From positions 560,501 to 624,500 of the forward strand of contig NZ_QYUM01000003.1 of the NCBI RefSeq assembly GCF_003590775.1: 64,000 bases of DNA. The letters are read 5' to 3'. Below the pieces are notes generated by a model. It did not search any database. It worked only from the letters and a program-made list of their open reading frames with translations, and had not been told where the DNA came from. Positions 28,367-36,876 of this stretch are shown here, in pieces. The position numbers and the translations under genes are program-made. Numbering within the stretch: position 1 is the first letter of the stretch; every line of letters begins with the position of its first letter. This DNA is from Sphingomonas cavernae (lineage in GTDB: Bacteria; Pseudomonadota; Alphaproteobacteria; Sphingomonadales; Sphingomonadaceae).

Positions 28367-28998
28367 CCATCCTTGCTGATTTCAGGCGCGCGTTTGAAGC
28401 CTGTTCACTAGTTGCGATCCTGCGGGGCGTGCGGCCCGACGAGATCGACGCGATCGGCGATGTGCTTGTGGACAGCGGCTTCACGCTGATCGAGGTACCT
28501 CTCAATTCGCCGGATCCGTTGCGCAGCATCGAGACGCTCGCGAAGCGGATCGGCGATCGCGCGCTGGTGGGCGCGGGCACGGTGCTGGCGCCGGGCCAGG
28601 TGGATTCGGTGCGTAACGCGGGCGGGGGGCTGATCGTCTCGCCCAACACCAATGTCGAGGTGATCGCGAAGACCGTGCAGGACGGGCTGGTTTCGCTCCC
28701 CGGTTTCCAGACGGCAAGCGAGGCCTTTGCCGCGATCGATGCGGGCGCGCATGCGCTCAAGCTCTTTCCGGCCGAGGCCGCGAGCCCCCGGGTGCTTAAA
28801 GCATTGCGCGCGGTGGTTCCCGCCGCCATGCCCGTGCTTGCGGTGGGCGGGATCACGCCGGAAACGATGCACACGTGGACGGCGGCGGGGGCGACCGGCT
28901 TCGGCCTCGGCTCGGCGCTTTACAGCGCGGGCATCGATGCGGCGACCGTGCGCGCCAACGCGCTGGCATTCTTGACCGCCTTGCGCGCTGGGGCCTGA
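28363..28998 (+). CDS. dgoA: 2-dehydro-3-deoxy-6-phosphogalactonate aldolase
   Basis: A 211-residue class I KDPG/KDPGal aldolase giving pyruvate and glyceraldehyde 3-phosphate. The substrate-gripping Glu is in Ile-Glu-Val-Pro-Leu-Asn-Ser-Pro, the phosphate loop in Val-Gly-Ala-Gly-Thr-Val, and the Schiff-base Lys in Leu-Lys-Leu-Phe-Pro-Ala-Glu. Asn-Ser after Pro-Leu is typical of DgoA rather than Eda. It completes the oxidative galactose route with the kinase, dehydratase, lactonase and dehydrogenase nearby. Confidence 0.93.
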   Translation: MTILADFRRAFEACSLVAILRGVRPDEIDAIGDVLVDSGFTLIEVPLNSPDPLRSIETLAKRIGDRALVGAGTVLAPGQVDSVRNAGGGLIVSPNTNVEVIAKTVQDGLVSLPGFQTASEAFAAIDAGAHALKLFPAEAASPRVLKALRAVVPAAMPVLAVGGITPETMHTWTAAGATGFGLGSALYSAGIDAATVRANALAFLTALRAGA

Positions 28999-29011
28999 CC
29001 GAAGGCCGGGC

Positions 29012-30055
29012 TTAGTTTCCCGAGGGGCGCGAAAGCGGTTCGTCCGGCCCGACCGGTTTGCCGAACACCGGCGCGCCCGCGGCGTCGAATTCGACCTTCT
29101 GGATGCGGGGCGAGCGCTTTGGCGTGCACTGCATGTCGGGGCCAGGATTGGCGTGGTAGATGATCCAGGTCTCTTTGCCGTCTGGCGAGGTAAAGAAGCC
29201 GTTGTGCCCGGGCGCATAGACGCCGTTCTCGGGCGCCTTGGCGAAGACCGGCTTCGGCGACTTCGTCCAAGCCCCCGCATCGAGCGGGTCGCTTCCCGCG
29301 GGCGCGCGGAGCAGGCCGAGTGCATAGTCGTCCGACCAGCAGGCACTTGCCGAATAACTCAGGAACAGGTCCCCCTTGGGGCCAGGCAGAAATTCGGGGC
29401 CTTCGAGGATCTGGCGGCCGCCTTGGCGTTCCCATTGCAGATCAGGACGCGCGATGATCGTCTCGTTGCCCGCAAGCGTCCAGGGATTGCTCATCCGTGC
29501 AATCGAGAGAACGCTGTCGGGGCCCACATAGGGCGAATAGACGAAATAGCGCTGCCCGCGATAGCTGAAGGTGGTGCCGTCGATGCCGGTGTGCTGCGTA
29601 TTAATCCTGCCGCGGTCGATCCACGTACCCTCGAGCGGATCGTCAGCGCCGTTCTCCAGCACGAAGACGCCGCGATGCGCGTCATCGTCATGGCCGCTCT
29701 CGGCCGCCGTGTAATAGATATACCATTTGCCATCGATGCGATGAAGCTCGGGTGCCCAAATGGAGATCGCGTTGGGCCCCGTCTTCGGCGGCGTCCACAC
29801 CGTCTTGCGCTGAGCATTGGCAAGGTCCGCAATGTCGCGCGTCTTCCAGATCGCGAGCGCGTTGCCCAGCGTGTGCATGTAGTAATATTGGTCGCCTTCG
29901 CGCGTGACCCAGGGGTCGGGTCCGGAATCGAGCAGCGGGTTTCGGAAATGGCCGGCCACCGGCCCGGCCTGCGCGTGCGCAACGGGCAGCGTGGTCGCGA
30001 CGCTGGCGAAGGCGATGAGGGCGAGGGCGGATCGCGGAAGTCGCATGGTGATCAC
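29012..30055 (-). CDS. Secreted GH43 family glycosidase
   Basis: A five-bladed propeller glycosidase of family 43 (arabinofuranosidase/xylosidase/galactosidase group), 347 residues. The signal peptide ends Ala-His-Ala-Gln. The three acidic residues of the family are visible: base Asp in Ser-Gly-Pro-Asp-Pro, pKa-modulating Asp in Gly-Ile-Asp-Gly-Thr, acid Glu in Leu-Glu-Gly-Pro-Glu-Phe. The GTG at 30055 overlaps the stop of the upstream gene; an ATG at 30046 behind AGGTG is equally possible. It likely trims side chains of a plant polysaccharide. Confidence 0.87.
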   Translation of the reverse strand: MITMRLPRSALALIAFASVATTLPVAHAQAGPVAGHFRNPLLDSGPDPWVTREGDQYYYMHTLGNALAIWKTRDIADLANAQRKTVWTPPKTGPNAISIWAPELHRIDGKWYIYYTAAESGHDDDAHRGVFVLENGADDPLEGTWIDRGRINTQHTGIDGTTFSYRGQRYFVYSPYVGPDSVLSIARMSNPWTLAGNETIIARPDLQWERQGGRQILEGPEFLPGPKGDLFLSYSASACWSDDYALGLLRAPAGSDPLDAGAWTKSPKPVFAKAPENGVYAPGHNGFFTSPDGKETWIIYHANPGPDMQCTPKRSPRIQKVEFDAAGAPVFGKPVGPDEPLSRPSGN

Positions 30056-31068
30056 CTGTTCGGAAAGGCTGCGAGGATTGCGTCATATTGCTTGCGCGAG
30101 ATCGCGATCATCGAGCCATGGCGAAGGCCCGCGGGCATCTCGTAGCGGTTCCACTCGGGAACGCCGCTGTTCCCCGACACCTGGTACCATGGTCCTTCGA
30201 GCCGCGGCGCCATCGAGAGGCCATAGCTCGTCCCCGCATATTGCTCGTAGTAGAGATACCAGTCGGCGCCGTTGGGCGCGCGGATGATCGTCGGTGCCTC
30301 CCGGAAATTGGGACTGAGCGGCGGACCGGGTTCGGGATAGGGGCCGAGCATATCCGGTGCGCAACTGATGCGGATCGTCTTGCCCGTCGTCCAGTTGTAC
30401 GAGGGATAGCGTTCGTCCTTGATGATTGCGCAATAGCCCCCTTCGGGATTGGGCTGAACGATTGTGTCGATCGTGGCCATGTCCCAGGAAAACAGGCGCC
30501 GCGGCTGCTTGTCGAACCGGACAAGATCCTTCGACACCACATAGAGCGTGCGCTGGCTCGCCCAGTATCGTTCGGGATCCTCGTCCGACCCGGGCACATT
30601 GGGGGTGTGCCAGGTTAGCAGAAACTGCTTCGAGGGCTTGTCATAATAGAGCTTGGGCGCACCGATCCGTTGCAAGGCGTGTGGCTGGCCGACCGCCTTC
30701 CGGAGATTGGGGCGATAGGTACCGAAGGATTTCCAGTTGACGAGATCGTCGGAGACCCAGAAGCGGATTTCGGGATCGTCGTCACTCTTGTTGCCGACAA
30801 GATAATAGCGACCGTCACCACCTTGCGCGATCGACGCGTGCCCGTGATAATCGGCCGATACAGGCCGCCCGCCATTGACCTGGGTCCAGTGAAGTCCGTC
30901 AAGGCTGATCGAATAATAGAGGATGCCGTAGCGCTCCTTCGTCATGTGGGCGAGGAGATAGGCTGAATCACTTTCCGCAGCCGATTGCCCGGCCGGCGCC
31001 GCAATGGCCGATGATATCGCGCCCGTAGCCAGTACCAATAGCGCGAATCCGGCCACTCCCCTCAGCAT
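30052..31068 (-). CDS. Secreted GH43-like beta-propeller protein
   Basis: A 338-residue exported protein; the ATG at 31068 follows a GGAGGG site. After the signal peptide (Ala-Ile-Ala-Ala) it has propeller-like repeats with Trp/Tyr-rich strands such as Ser-Asp-Asp-Leu-Val-Asn-Trp and Tyr-Leu-Tyr-Tyr-Glu, and an acidic Phe-Arg-Glu-Ala-Pro-Thr-Ile motif near the position of the GH43 acid. The usual Asp-Pro base motif near the N-terminus is not obvious, so it may be a distant family member with a different base. It is co-transcribed with the GH43 gene. Confidence 0.65.
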   Translation of the reverse strand: MLRGVAGFALLVLATGAISSAIAAPAGQSAAESDSAYLLAHMTKERYGILYYSISLDGLHWTQVNGGRPVSADYHGHASIAQGGDGRYYLVGNKSDDDPEIRFWVSDDLVNWKSFGTYRPNLRKAVGQPHALQRIGAPKLYYDKPSKQFLLTWHTPNVPGSDEDPERYWASQRTLYVVSKDLVRFDKQPRRLFSWDMATIDTIVQPNPEGGYCAIIKDERYPSYNWTTGKTIRISCAPDMLGPYPEPGPPLSPNFREAPTIIRAPNGADWYLYYEQYAGTSYGLSMAPRLEGPWYQVSGNSGVPEWNRYEMPAGLRHGSMIAISRKQYDAILAAFPNR

Positions 31069-31091
31069 AAGACATCCCTCCAATTATTATT

Positions 31092-31128
31092 TATCATATA
31101 AGTCATATACATTGGTTGTTGTCAAATG
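31092..31128. promoter_or_regulatory. Candidate operator before GH43 operon
   Basis: TATCATATAA (31092-31101) and TTGTCAAATG (31119-31128) echo the two arms seen at 21815-21841, with the spacer longer by 10 bp (17 rather than 7), about one helical turn. They lie just before the GH43-like operon start. Confidence 0.35.
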
Positions 31129-31161
31129 CGGCCAAAAATGTGCCATCCGTGAGTTCGGGAT

Positions 31162-31378
31162 CGGCCCGCTCCATCACAGGGATAAGCTCACCGTATTCGT
31201 CGCTCACTGTTACTGTGAGCATCTCGAGATGATCGAAGAAGGATGCGTGGCTCTTTTCGGCGATCGCAAGCCGGCCGACACGCTCATCGGCGTAGCGACG
31301 CCCTCACCCGACCGGGCGCTGCTGGCAACGGCGGAACTGCACCCTCCTCACCATATACGGCCAGAGAAGCGCGCATGA
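31162..31378 (+). pseudogene. Rid (YjgF) family C-terminal fragment
   Basis: An in-frame stretch reads Lys-Leu-Thr-Val-Phe-Val-Ala, then Val-Ala-Leu-Phe-Gly-Asp-Arg-Lys-Pro-Ala-Asp-Thr-Leu-Ile-Gly-Val-Ala and ends Ala-Thr-Ala-Glu-Leu, the order of a RidA-like C-terminal half. No start or N-terminal half is present. The assignment is from pattern alone. Confidence 0.4.
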
Positions 31379-31523
31379 AGCGGATATCCGAGGACACCCT
31401 TTCTTCAGCCGTGAGCCCTCGACCGAGACAGGGTCGAGGATAGCCGAAGCTGCAAATTACAGCGATATCGATGTTCGGGCGAGATGATGTTCGATTACGC
31501 GCCCTCACCGAACCTCGGTATAA

Positions 31524-31763
31524 ACATATTCGTGCTGGCTATCCCGGATAGCCAGCGTCCGCGCCCCATCCCTGGTCAACAACGCGATGAGCAGCCGGAC
31601 CTATGTCGACCTCGGCGCGCAGTTCAAGGTACAGGAGCGACTGACCTTCTCGGCCAACGTCAACAACCTGTTCGACGTCGCGCCGCCGCTCTCGACCGCG
31701 GGGCCGATCCACTATGACGCGATCGGCACCTATTTCTCGGTCGGTGCGCGGCTCAAGTTCTGA
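31524..31763 (+). pseudogene. TonB-dependent receptor C-terminal remnant
   Basis: The last roughly 65 codons of a beta-barrel receptor survive, including Ser-Arg-Thr-Tyr-Val-Asp-Leu-Gly-Ala, Asn-Val-Asn-Asn-Leu-Phe-Asp and a terminal Arg-Leu-Lys-Phe stop. In-frame stops occur upstream (31521) and no plug or signal sequence is found. It is the end of a lost receptor gene and still precedes its terminator. Confidence 0.75.
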
Positions 31764-31807
31764 CGGTTGCGCAGGGCCCCGCCGTCCGGCGGTGCCCCAC
31801 GCTTTAG

Positions 31808-31850
31808 AAAAAGGGGCGGTGCGGAAACAGTCCGCACCGCCCCAAATTTT
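31808..31850. terminator. Strong bidirectional terminator
   Basis: A perfect 13-bp stem (31813-31825 with 31831-31843), 5-nt loop, A-run on the left and T-run on the right. It serves the dead receptor on the plus strand and the dipeptidase on the minus strand. Confidence 0.88.
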
Positions 31851-31885
31851 GATTCAGGAAAGTCTGCGTCGGATCGCGCGCAGCG

Positions 31886-33181
31886 TTACGGCTGGGCGGC
31901 CGCGCCCGTCATCTCTCCCGATAGCGGCGGTTCGCCCGCCATCGATGCGGCCACCTTCTCGGCGGTCGCCATCACCCGCAGGACGTTCTCGCCCGCAAGT
32001 TTCGCGACATCCGCGTCGCTCCATCCGCGTCGCATCAGCTCTGCGAATAGGGCAGGGTAGGTCGTCACGTCTTCCAGGCCGCTGGGAAGTGCGTTGCCAA
32101 CGCCGTCGAAATCCGATCCCAGGCCGACATGGTCGATACCCGCCACGCGGGCGATATGTTCGATATGGTCGGCCACCTGCGAAAGCGTGACCTTGGGTGC
32201 TGGATGCTTGCGCTGCCATTCGGCGAAGGCCGCCGCCGCCCGTTCGGGCTGGCCGATATAGAGCCCGCCAAAGGGTGGCGCGTTAAGCCGCGTCCGTTCG
32301 GCCGCGGCATCGGAAGACCAGCGCCGATACGCCTCGGACACATAGCTGTTGGCGTAGTTCACCATCACCACGCCGCCATTGGCCGCGACCAGCTTCAGTA
32401 CCTCGTCGGACACGTTGCGCGGATGATCGTTCACGGCACGCGCGTTGGAATGCGAATAGATGACGGGCGCCCGCGAAACGCGCAGCGCGTCCTTCATCGT
32501 CGCTTCGCTGACGTGGCTCAGATCGACCAGCATGCCTAGCCGGTTGAGTTCATGGACTACGGTTTCACCGAAAGGCGTGAGTCCGTCATGCTTTGGATTG
32601 TCGGTTGCCGAATCCGCCCATGAGATGGTCCGGGAATGGGTGAGCGTAAGATAGCCCGCCCCGAGATCGTGATAGGTGCGCAGCACCGACAAACTGCCGT
32701 CGATCTGGCCGCCCCCCTCGACGCCGATCAGCGACGCGATCTTGCCCGATGCATGGATGCGCCGGACGTCCTCCGCTGTTCGCGCGAGTGCAAAATCGTT
32801 GGGGTAGCGCTCGACAAGCCCGTGCACGACGTCGATCTGCTCAAGCGTCTGCTTGATCTGTTCGAGCCCGGGCAGATCGGCGGACACATAGACCGACCAG
32901 AACTGCCCGCCCACCATGCCGCGGCGCAATCGCTCTATATCGGTATTATAGGGGACTGGCTTGGCGGCGAGGCCTTTTCGCAGATCCAGCGCCCAGAGCT
33001 TTTCCCCCTCCCGTTCGCGCAGTGCCTCCGGCCAGTCATTATGCCCGTCGATCAGCGGAGTCGCCTTGAGCACCCCCGCCACGCGAGCTTCATAGTTCTG
33101 CGCATAGACAGGCTGCGCAACGGCGATCAGCGCCGCCAGGGAGACAAGACTTCGGACACTCTTCGCGAATGTTGCGGCCAC
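31886..33181 (-). CDS. Exported membrane-dipeptidase family peptidase (M19)
   Basis: A 431-residue renal-dipeptidase-like zinc enzyme. Signal peptide ends Val-Tyr-Ala-Gln. Zinc ligands are in Asp-Gly-His-Asn-Asp, the bridging Glu in Gly-Val-Glu-Gly-Gly, and later His residues in Asp-Leu-Ser-His and Ile-Tyr-Ser-His-Ser-Asn. M19 enzymes cleave dipeptides, often with a C-terminal D-residue, which suits the wall-peptide theme at the start of the window. Two serine-hydrolase genes lie upstream on the same strand. Confidence 0.92.
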   Translation of the reverse strand: MAATFAKSVRSLVSLAALIAVAQPVYAQNYEARVAGVLKATPLIDGHNDWPEALREREGEKLWALDLRKGLAAKPVPYNTDIERLRRGMVGGQFWSVYVSADLPGLEQIKQTLEQIDVVHGLVERYPNDFALARTAEDVRRIHASGKIASLIGVEGGGQIDGSLSVLRTYHDLGAGYLTLTHSRTISWADSATDNPKHDGLTPFGETVVHELNRLGMLVDLSHVSEATMKDALRVSRAPVIYSHSNARAVNDHPRNVSDEVLKLVAANGGVVMVNYANSYVSEAYRRWSSDAAAERTRLNAPPFGGLYIGQPERAAAAFAEWQRKHPAPKVTLSQVADHIEHIARVAGIDHVGLGSDFDGVGNALPSGLEDVTTYPALFAELMRRGWSDADVAKLAGENVLRVMATAEKVAASMAGEPPLSGEMTGAAAQP

Positions 33182-33220
33182 TCTGATTTCCTTGATTGGG
33201 TAAAGCTTTTGCGACGATGC

Positions 33221-34789
33221 CTATTTCGCCGACGGCGCGACGGGCGTGAAGAGCAGATCATGATAGTCGTAGCTGAAGTCGGCAAGTGGGGAGACCGCCT
33301 TCATCGTCACGCGCTCGACCTTCCCATCGGCGTTGAGGCCGAAGGTGACATAGGCCGGCTCGATCGTCTTGTCGTCGAACCGCGTGATGAAGGTGTCATA
33401 CTGAAAATGCTTGAGCCGCCCGCCCATGCGCGGGGTCGACTTGAAGTCAACGGTCAGCCCCGCCTTGTCGCGCGCGACCGAGATATTGCCGTACCAGGGA
33501 TCGGCGAAGGTCCCGACATAGCGATCGAGCGAAAGCGACGGGCCGACACCCGCGGGCCTGGCCGCGGTTGCCTTGAAGAGCGCCAGACCCTTGGCGACCG
33601 ACTGCTTGCGGACCTCCGCATATTTGGCGGGCCAGTCCTCGCTCGGGAAACCGAGATAATGGTCGAGCAGCTCGTACATCAGGCCGCGAATGACGTGGCC
33701 GTCCTCGCTGTTGATCTCGATCGAAAAGCCGACATTCTTTTGGGGCAGGAGCACCACCGCCGTCAGGAACCCGAACACCGCGCCGCCATGCCAGACGATC
33801 TTGGCGCCGCGATAGTCCTGGACCGTCCAGCCCAGCGCATAGGTGTCGAACATCGACTGGGTGAGCTTGAGCGCTTCGGGGCGCGGAGCGTTGGGTTGCA
33901 GGACAACCGGCTTCCACATCTCGGCGGCCTGTTTCTCGCTGTACAACTGACCTCCGTCGGGCAGCTTGCCATGCGCGAGCTGGAGGGCGAGCCATTTGGC
34001 CATGTCCGACGCGCTGACCGCCAGCCCGCCCGCGGGCGCCGCGTTGCGCGCAAGCTCATCGCGCTCGTTGAGCGGCTCCTGATCGCCAGCGCCGCGCAGT
34101 CCGCCGTTCATCCGGGCATGCGGCATGGCGCGGTCCGCGGCCGCAAAACGCTTCACATCGTCACTGGTCGACGCGAGCATCCCGGCGGGCTTGAACACAT
34201 GCTGCGCGACATAGTCCTCCCAGGTCTGGCCGGTGACCTCCTCGATGAGCTGCCCCGCGACCATGTAGAGGATGTTGTCATAGGCATAGCCGCTGCGAAA
34301 GCTGGTTGCCGGCTTGATGTAGCGCAGGCGTTCGACCGCCTCCTTGCGCGAAAGATTGCTGCGCGGAACGAACAGCAGGTCACCGGCGCCCAGACCCAGG
34401 CCGCTGCGGTGGACGAGCAGGTCGCGGATCGTCATTTCGCGCGTCACCCAGGAATCCCACATCTGGAACCAGGGCAGGTGATCGATCACCTTGTCGTCCC
34501 ACGCGATCTTGCCTTGGTCGACCAGCGTGGCGAGCGCGGCGACCGTCACCGCCTTGCCCGTCGACCCCGTCGGAAAGATCGTGTCGGGGGTCACCGCGTC
34601 CCTGGATCCTAGCTTCTTCTCACCATAGCCCTTGGCGAGCACGGTCTTGCCATCCTCGACGATCGCGATCGCCATGCCGGGAACGCCAGCCGAGGTGCGG
34701 ACCTGCTCGACGCGGGCGTCGAAATTCGGCGGCGGCGCCGCGGCCAGCGGGGTCGAGGCAAGGGCAAATGCCAGTATCAGCTTCTTCAT
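33221..34789 (-). CDS. Exported beta-lactamase-family serine hydrolase
   Basis: A 522-residue class C-like hydrolase with a C-terminal lipocalin-like extension. The ATG at 34789 is preceded by GGAGGT, so the longer in-frame extension is rejected. Signal peptide ends Ala-Ala-Ala-Pro; SxxK is Ser-Thr-Gly-Lys near residue 75; Tyr-Asp-Asn serves as YxN; His-Gly-Gly replaces KTG near residue 335. The C-terminal 100 residues resemble the DUF3471-type beta-barrel tail of such enzymes. Located 39 bp before the dipeptidase; probably peptide or ester hydrolysis in the periplasm. Confidence 0.87.
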   Translation of the reverse strand: MKKLILAFALASTPLAAAPPPNFDARVEQVRTSAGVPGMAIAIVEDGKTVLAKGYGEKKLGSRDAVTPDTIFPTGSTGKAVTVAALATLVDQGKIAWDDKVIDHLPWFQMWDSWVTREMTIRDLLVHRSGLGLGAGDLLFVPRSNLSRKEAVERLRYIKPATSFRSGYAYDNILYMVAGQLIEEVTGQTWEDYVAQHVFKPAGMLASTSDDVKRFAAADRAMPHARMNGGLRGAGDQEPLNERDELARNAAPAGGLAVSASDMAKWLALQLAHGKLPDGGQLYSEKQAAEMWKPVVLQPNAPRPEALKLTQSMFDTYALGWTVQDYRGAKIVWHGGAVFGFLTAVVLLPQKNVGFSIEINSEDGHVIRGLMYELLDHYLGFPSEDWPAKYAEVRKQSVAKGLALFKATAARPAGVGPSLSLDRYVGTFADPWYGNISVARDKAGLTVDFKSTPRMGGRLKHFQYDTFITRFDDKTIEPAYVTFGLNADGKVERVTMKAVSPLADFSYDYHDLLFTPVAPSAK

Positions 34790-34875
34790 TGGACCTCCGA
34801 AAGGCGTGGGCCGCTGCACGGTCGGCGCGTCGCGTCGAGCTTCAGCGGGGAAGGGAAAGCAAGCGGGCGCTGGCA

Positions 34876-36876
34876 TCAGTAGTGCACCGTCATTGCGATC
34901 AGGCCAAAGGTCCAGGCGACGTAGAGCACCGTCAGCGTCGCCACGAGCAGCAGCGCGGCCCACAGCTTGCTTGGCCAGCGACGCTTCGCCTTGAAGACGA
35001 GCCACAGGTTCCAGCCCGCAACCAGAACGGCGCCGACGAAGATCACGAACCCAAGCAATTGCAGCATCCACAGCCACCAGTCGGAGGCCGCCGTCATCAT
35101 GTTGAAATCGGCCATCATCTTGCTGAAGCCGACGGCCCAGCCGACAAGCACCGCGAGAACGAGGCCAGACCCGAGGCGGACGCCGCGATAGGCGAGGCGT
35201 TCGCGACCCTCGAGCGCGAGCGGCGCCTTGTAGTGGCGGCGGACCAGCGCGGCGACGGGCCACAGGATCAGCGTCAGAAGCAACACGCCGAGGCTGAGAT
35301 AGAGCAGCGGCAGGATCCATGACGACGATTGCGAGGCCGGGACACGATCGAACACCATGAATGGCGACACGCCGTCCATGCTCCACCGCACGACCTTGCC
35401 GTCGACGACTTTTGCGGCAAGGCGATCATGGCCATTGGCGTCGCGCCACACGAAGGGAGCGATCTCCACCCATTTGCGGGGCTTGTTGTTAAGTCCCGTC
35501 AGCGCGGGGATGACGAGTTCACCCTTGTCGTTGACCGAAATCGCGGTCTGGCCAAGCAGACCGGCAATGGCGAGGAAATTGGATTCCTCGCGGCGGCTGT
35601 TCCGCCACAGCCCCGTCATCAGTTTCGCATGCTCGGCCGCCGTCTTCGCGTCGACCTTGCCATCTGCGGGCGCAGTCGAGGGGAAATAGCGGTCGGCGAA
35701 GTCTTGGAACAATGCGCCGCGCAGGTCACCCACCGCGCCTTGGGCGCCCGCGCTGTTGAAGGAGATGTAGAAGCCGACATTCTCGTTCATGAAGAGATGC
35801 AGCGAGGTGTGAAAGGCCCGGGTGTCGCCAAGATGCGCGATCACCTGGCGGCCATTGAGGTTGGTTTCGAAGAAGCCGAGCTCCATGCGGTTGAGCGGCG
35901 GCAGAAGCGTCAGCGGGCTATCGTGCATCAGCTTGGCCGTTTCGGGCTTCATGAGGCCCGCGCCCTGATTGAGGTGCGCGATCATGAAACGCGCCATGTC
36001 CGCGCCGGGCGAGGAAAGGCTGCCCGCAGGGGCTGGCCCGATGATCTCGAACTTCGACGGCTTGTCCGACGCGGCGACATAGCCGGTGGCCATTTGCGGC
36101 GCGAGCGCCTTGGGGAGCGGTTGCCGGAAGGTCGACTGGTTCATCCCGATCGGCTTGAAGATATGCTGTTCGACGTAGTCGTCGAACGGCTGCTTCGACA
36201 CGCGCTCGACGACATAGGCCGCGAGCGTGGTGGCATAGTTGGAATAGGATGGCGTCGTGCCGGGCGTGTAAATGCGCTTGGGCAGCGCGTTCCTGCTGTA
36301 ATCGGCCAACGACGTCAGGTTCCTGGGATCGCTGAACATGATGTCCTTGGCGTGATCCTCAAAGCCCGCCGTATGCTGCAAAATCTGCCGCATCGTCGCG
36401 GGTTTTCCGTCCTTGGGCGGAATTTTGAAATCCAGATAGGTGTTCACGTCGGCGTCGAGGTTGATCTTGCCCTGTTCGACGAGTTGCATCACCGCGGTCC
36501 AGGTGAAGAGCTTGGATACCGACCCGGGGCGGAACAGCGTTCGCTCGGGATCGACGGGGGTGCGCTTGTCGACATCGGCATAGCCAAACCCGCGCTGCGT
36601 CAATATCTGACCATCCTTGACGACCACGACAACGGCCCCGGCTATGTCGCCTGTACGAAGGGCGTAGGGCAAATAGCCATCGAGCCAGGTATCGACGTCC
36701 TCCTTGTTCAACACACGCGGACCCGGAGCCACCGAAGTGCTTGCTGATGCTGTGGCGATTGGCTTTGCCGCCGACGGCGGCGCAAGCGTGGGTGTCAGAC
36801 TTGCCCCTTGTGGCATTGCGCTGACGCCGCCTGCCAGCAGCAGCGCAGCGGCAGCAAATAGCTTGATCGAACGCAT
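34876..36876 (-). CDS. Membrane-anchored serine hydrolase with C-terminal TM bundle
   Basis: A 666-residue protein: signal peptide, Pro/Ala/Ser-rich linker, beta-lactamase-type domain (Ser-Val-Ser-Lys near residue 115, Tyr-Ser-Asn-Tyr near 205, His-Leu-Gly-Asp near 380), then four hydrophobic spans over the last 150 residues. The ATG at 36876 follows a GAAGGGA site. This layout (periplasmic catalytic domain plus membrane bundle) is found in a subset of class C-like hydrolases of unknown substrate. It is upstream of another serine hydrolase and the M19 dipeptidase, likely one operon. Confidence 0.85.
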   Translation of the reverse strand: MRSIKLFAAAALLLAGGVSAMPQGASLTPTLAPPSAAKPIATASASTSVAPGPRVLNKEDVDTWLDGYLPYALRTGDIAGAVVVVVKDGQILTQRGFGYADVDKRTPVDPERTLFRPGSVSKLFTWTAVMQLVEQGKINLDADVNTYLDFKIPPKDGKPATMRQILQHTAGFEDHAKDIMFSDPRNLTSLADYSRNALPKRIYTPGTTPSYSNYATTLAAYVVERVSKQPFDDYVEQHIFKPIGMNQSTFRQPLPKALAPQMATGYVAASDKPSKFEIIGPAPAGSLSSPGADMARFMIAHLNQGAGLMKPETAKLMHDSPLTLLPPLNRMELGFFETNLNGRQVIAHLGDTRAFHTSLHLFMNENVGFYISFNSAGAQGAVGDLRGALFQDFADRYFPSTAPADGKVDAKTAAEHAKLMTGLWRNSRREESNFLAIAGLLGQTAISVNDKGELVIPALTGLNNKPRKWVEIAPFVWRDANGHDRLAAKVVDGKVVRWSMDGVSPFMVFDRVPASQSSSWILPLLYLSLGVLLLTLILWPVAALVRRHYKAPLALEGRERLAYRGVRLGSGLVLAVLVGWAVGFSKMMADFNMMTAASDWWLWMLQLLGFVIFVGAVLVAGWNLWLVFKAKRRWPSKLWAALLLVATLTVLYVAWTFGLIAMTVHY

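Larger units (their letters stand above)
31084..31885. other. Decay zone between GH43 operon and dipeptidase
   Basis: About 800 bp without an intact gene. It contains a Rid-family-like fragment (about 31162-31378), a short inverted repeat CCTCGACC/GGTCGAGG (31423-31440), another CTGGCTAT/ATAGCCAG (31535-31555), a TonB receptor C-terminal remnant and a strong terminator. Confidence 0.6.

Noticed and set aside
32636-34612. 658-codon plus-strand reading opposite dipeptidase and serine hydrolase
   Set aside because: It spans two genuine opposite-strand genes and has no recognisable domain.
34790-35386. N-terminal extension of the serine hydrolase at 33221
   Set aside because: The ATG at 34789 has a GGAGGT site and a signal peptide; the extension is the shadow of the neighbouring gene.
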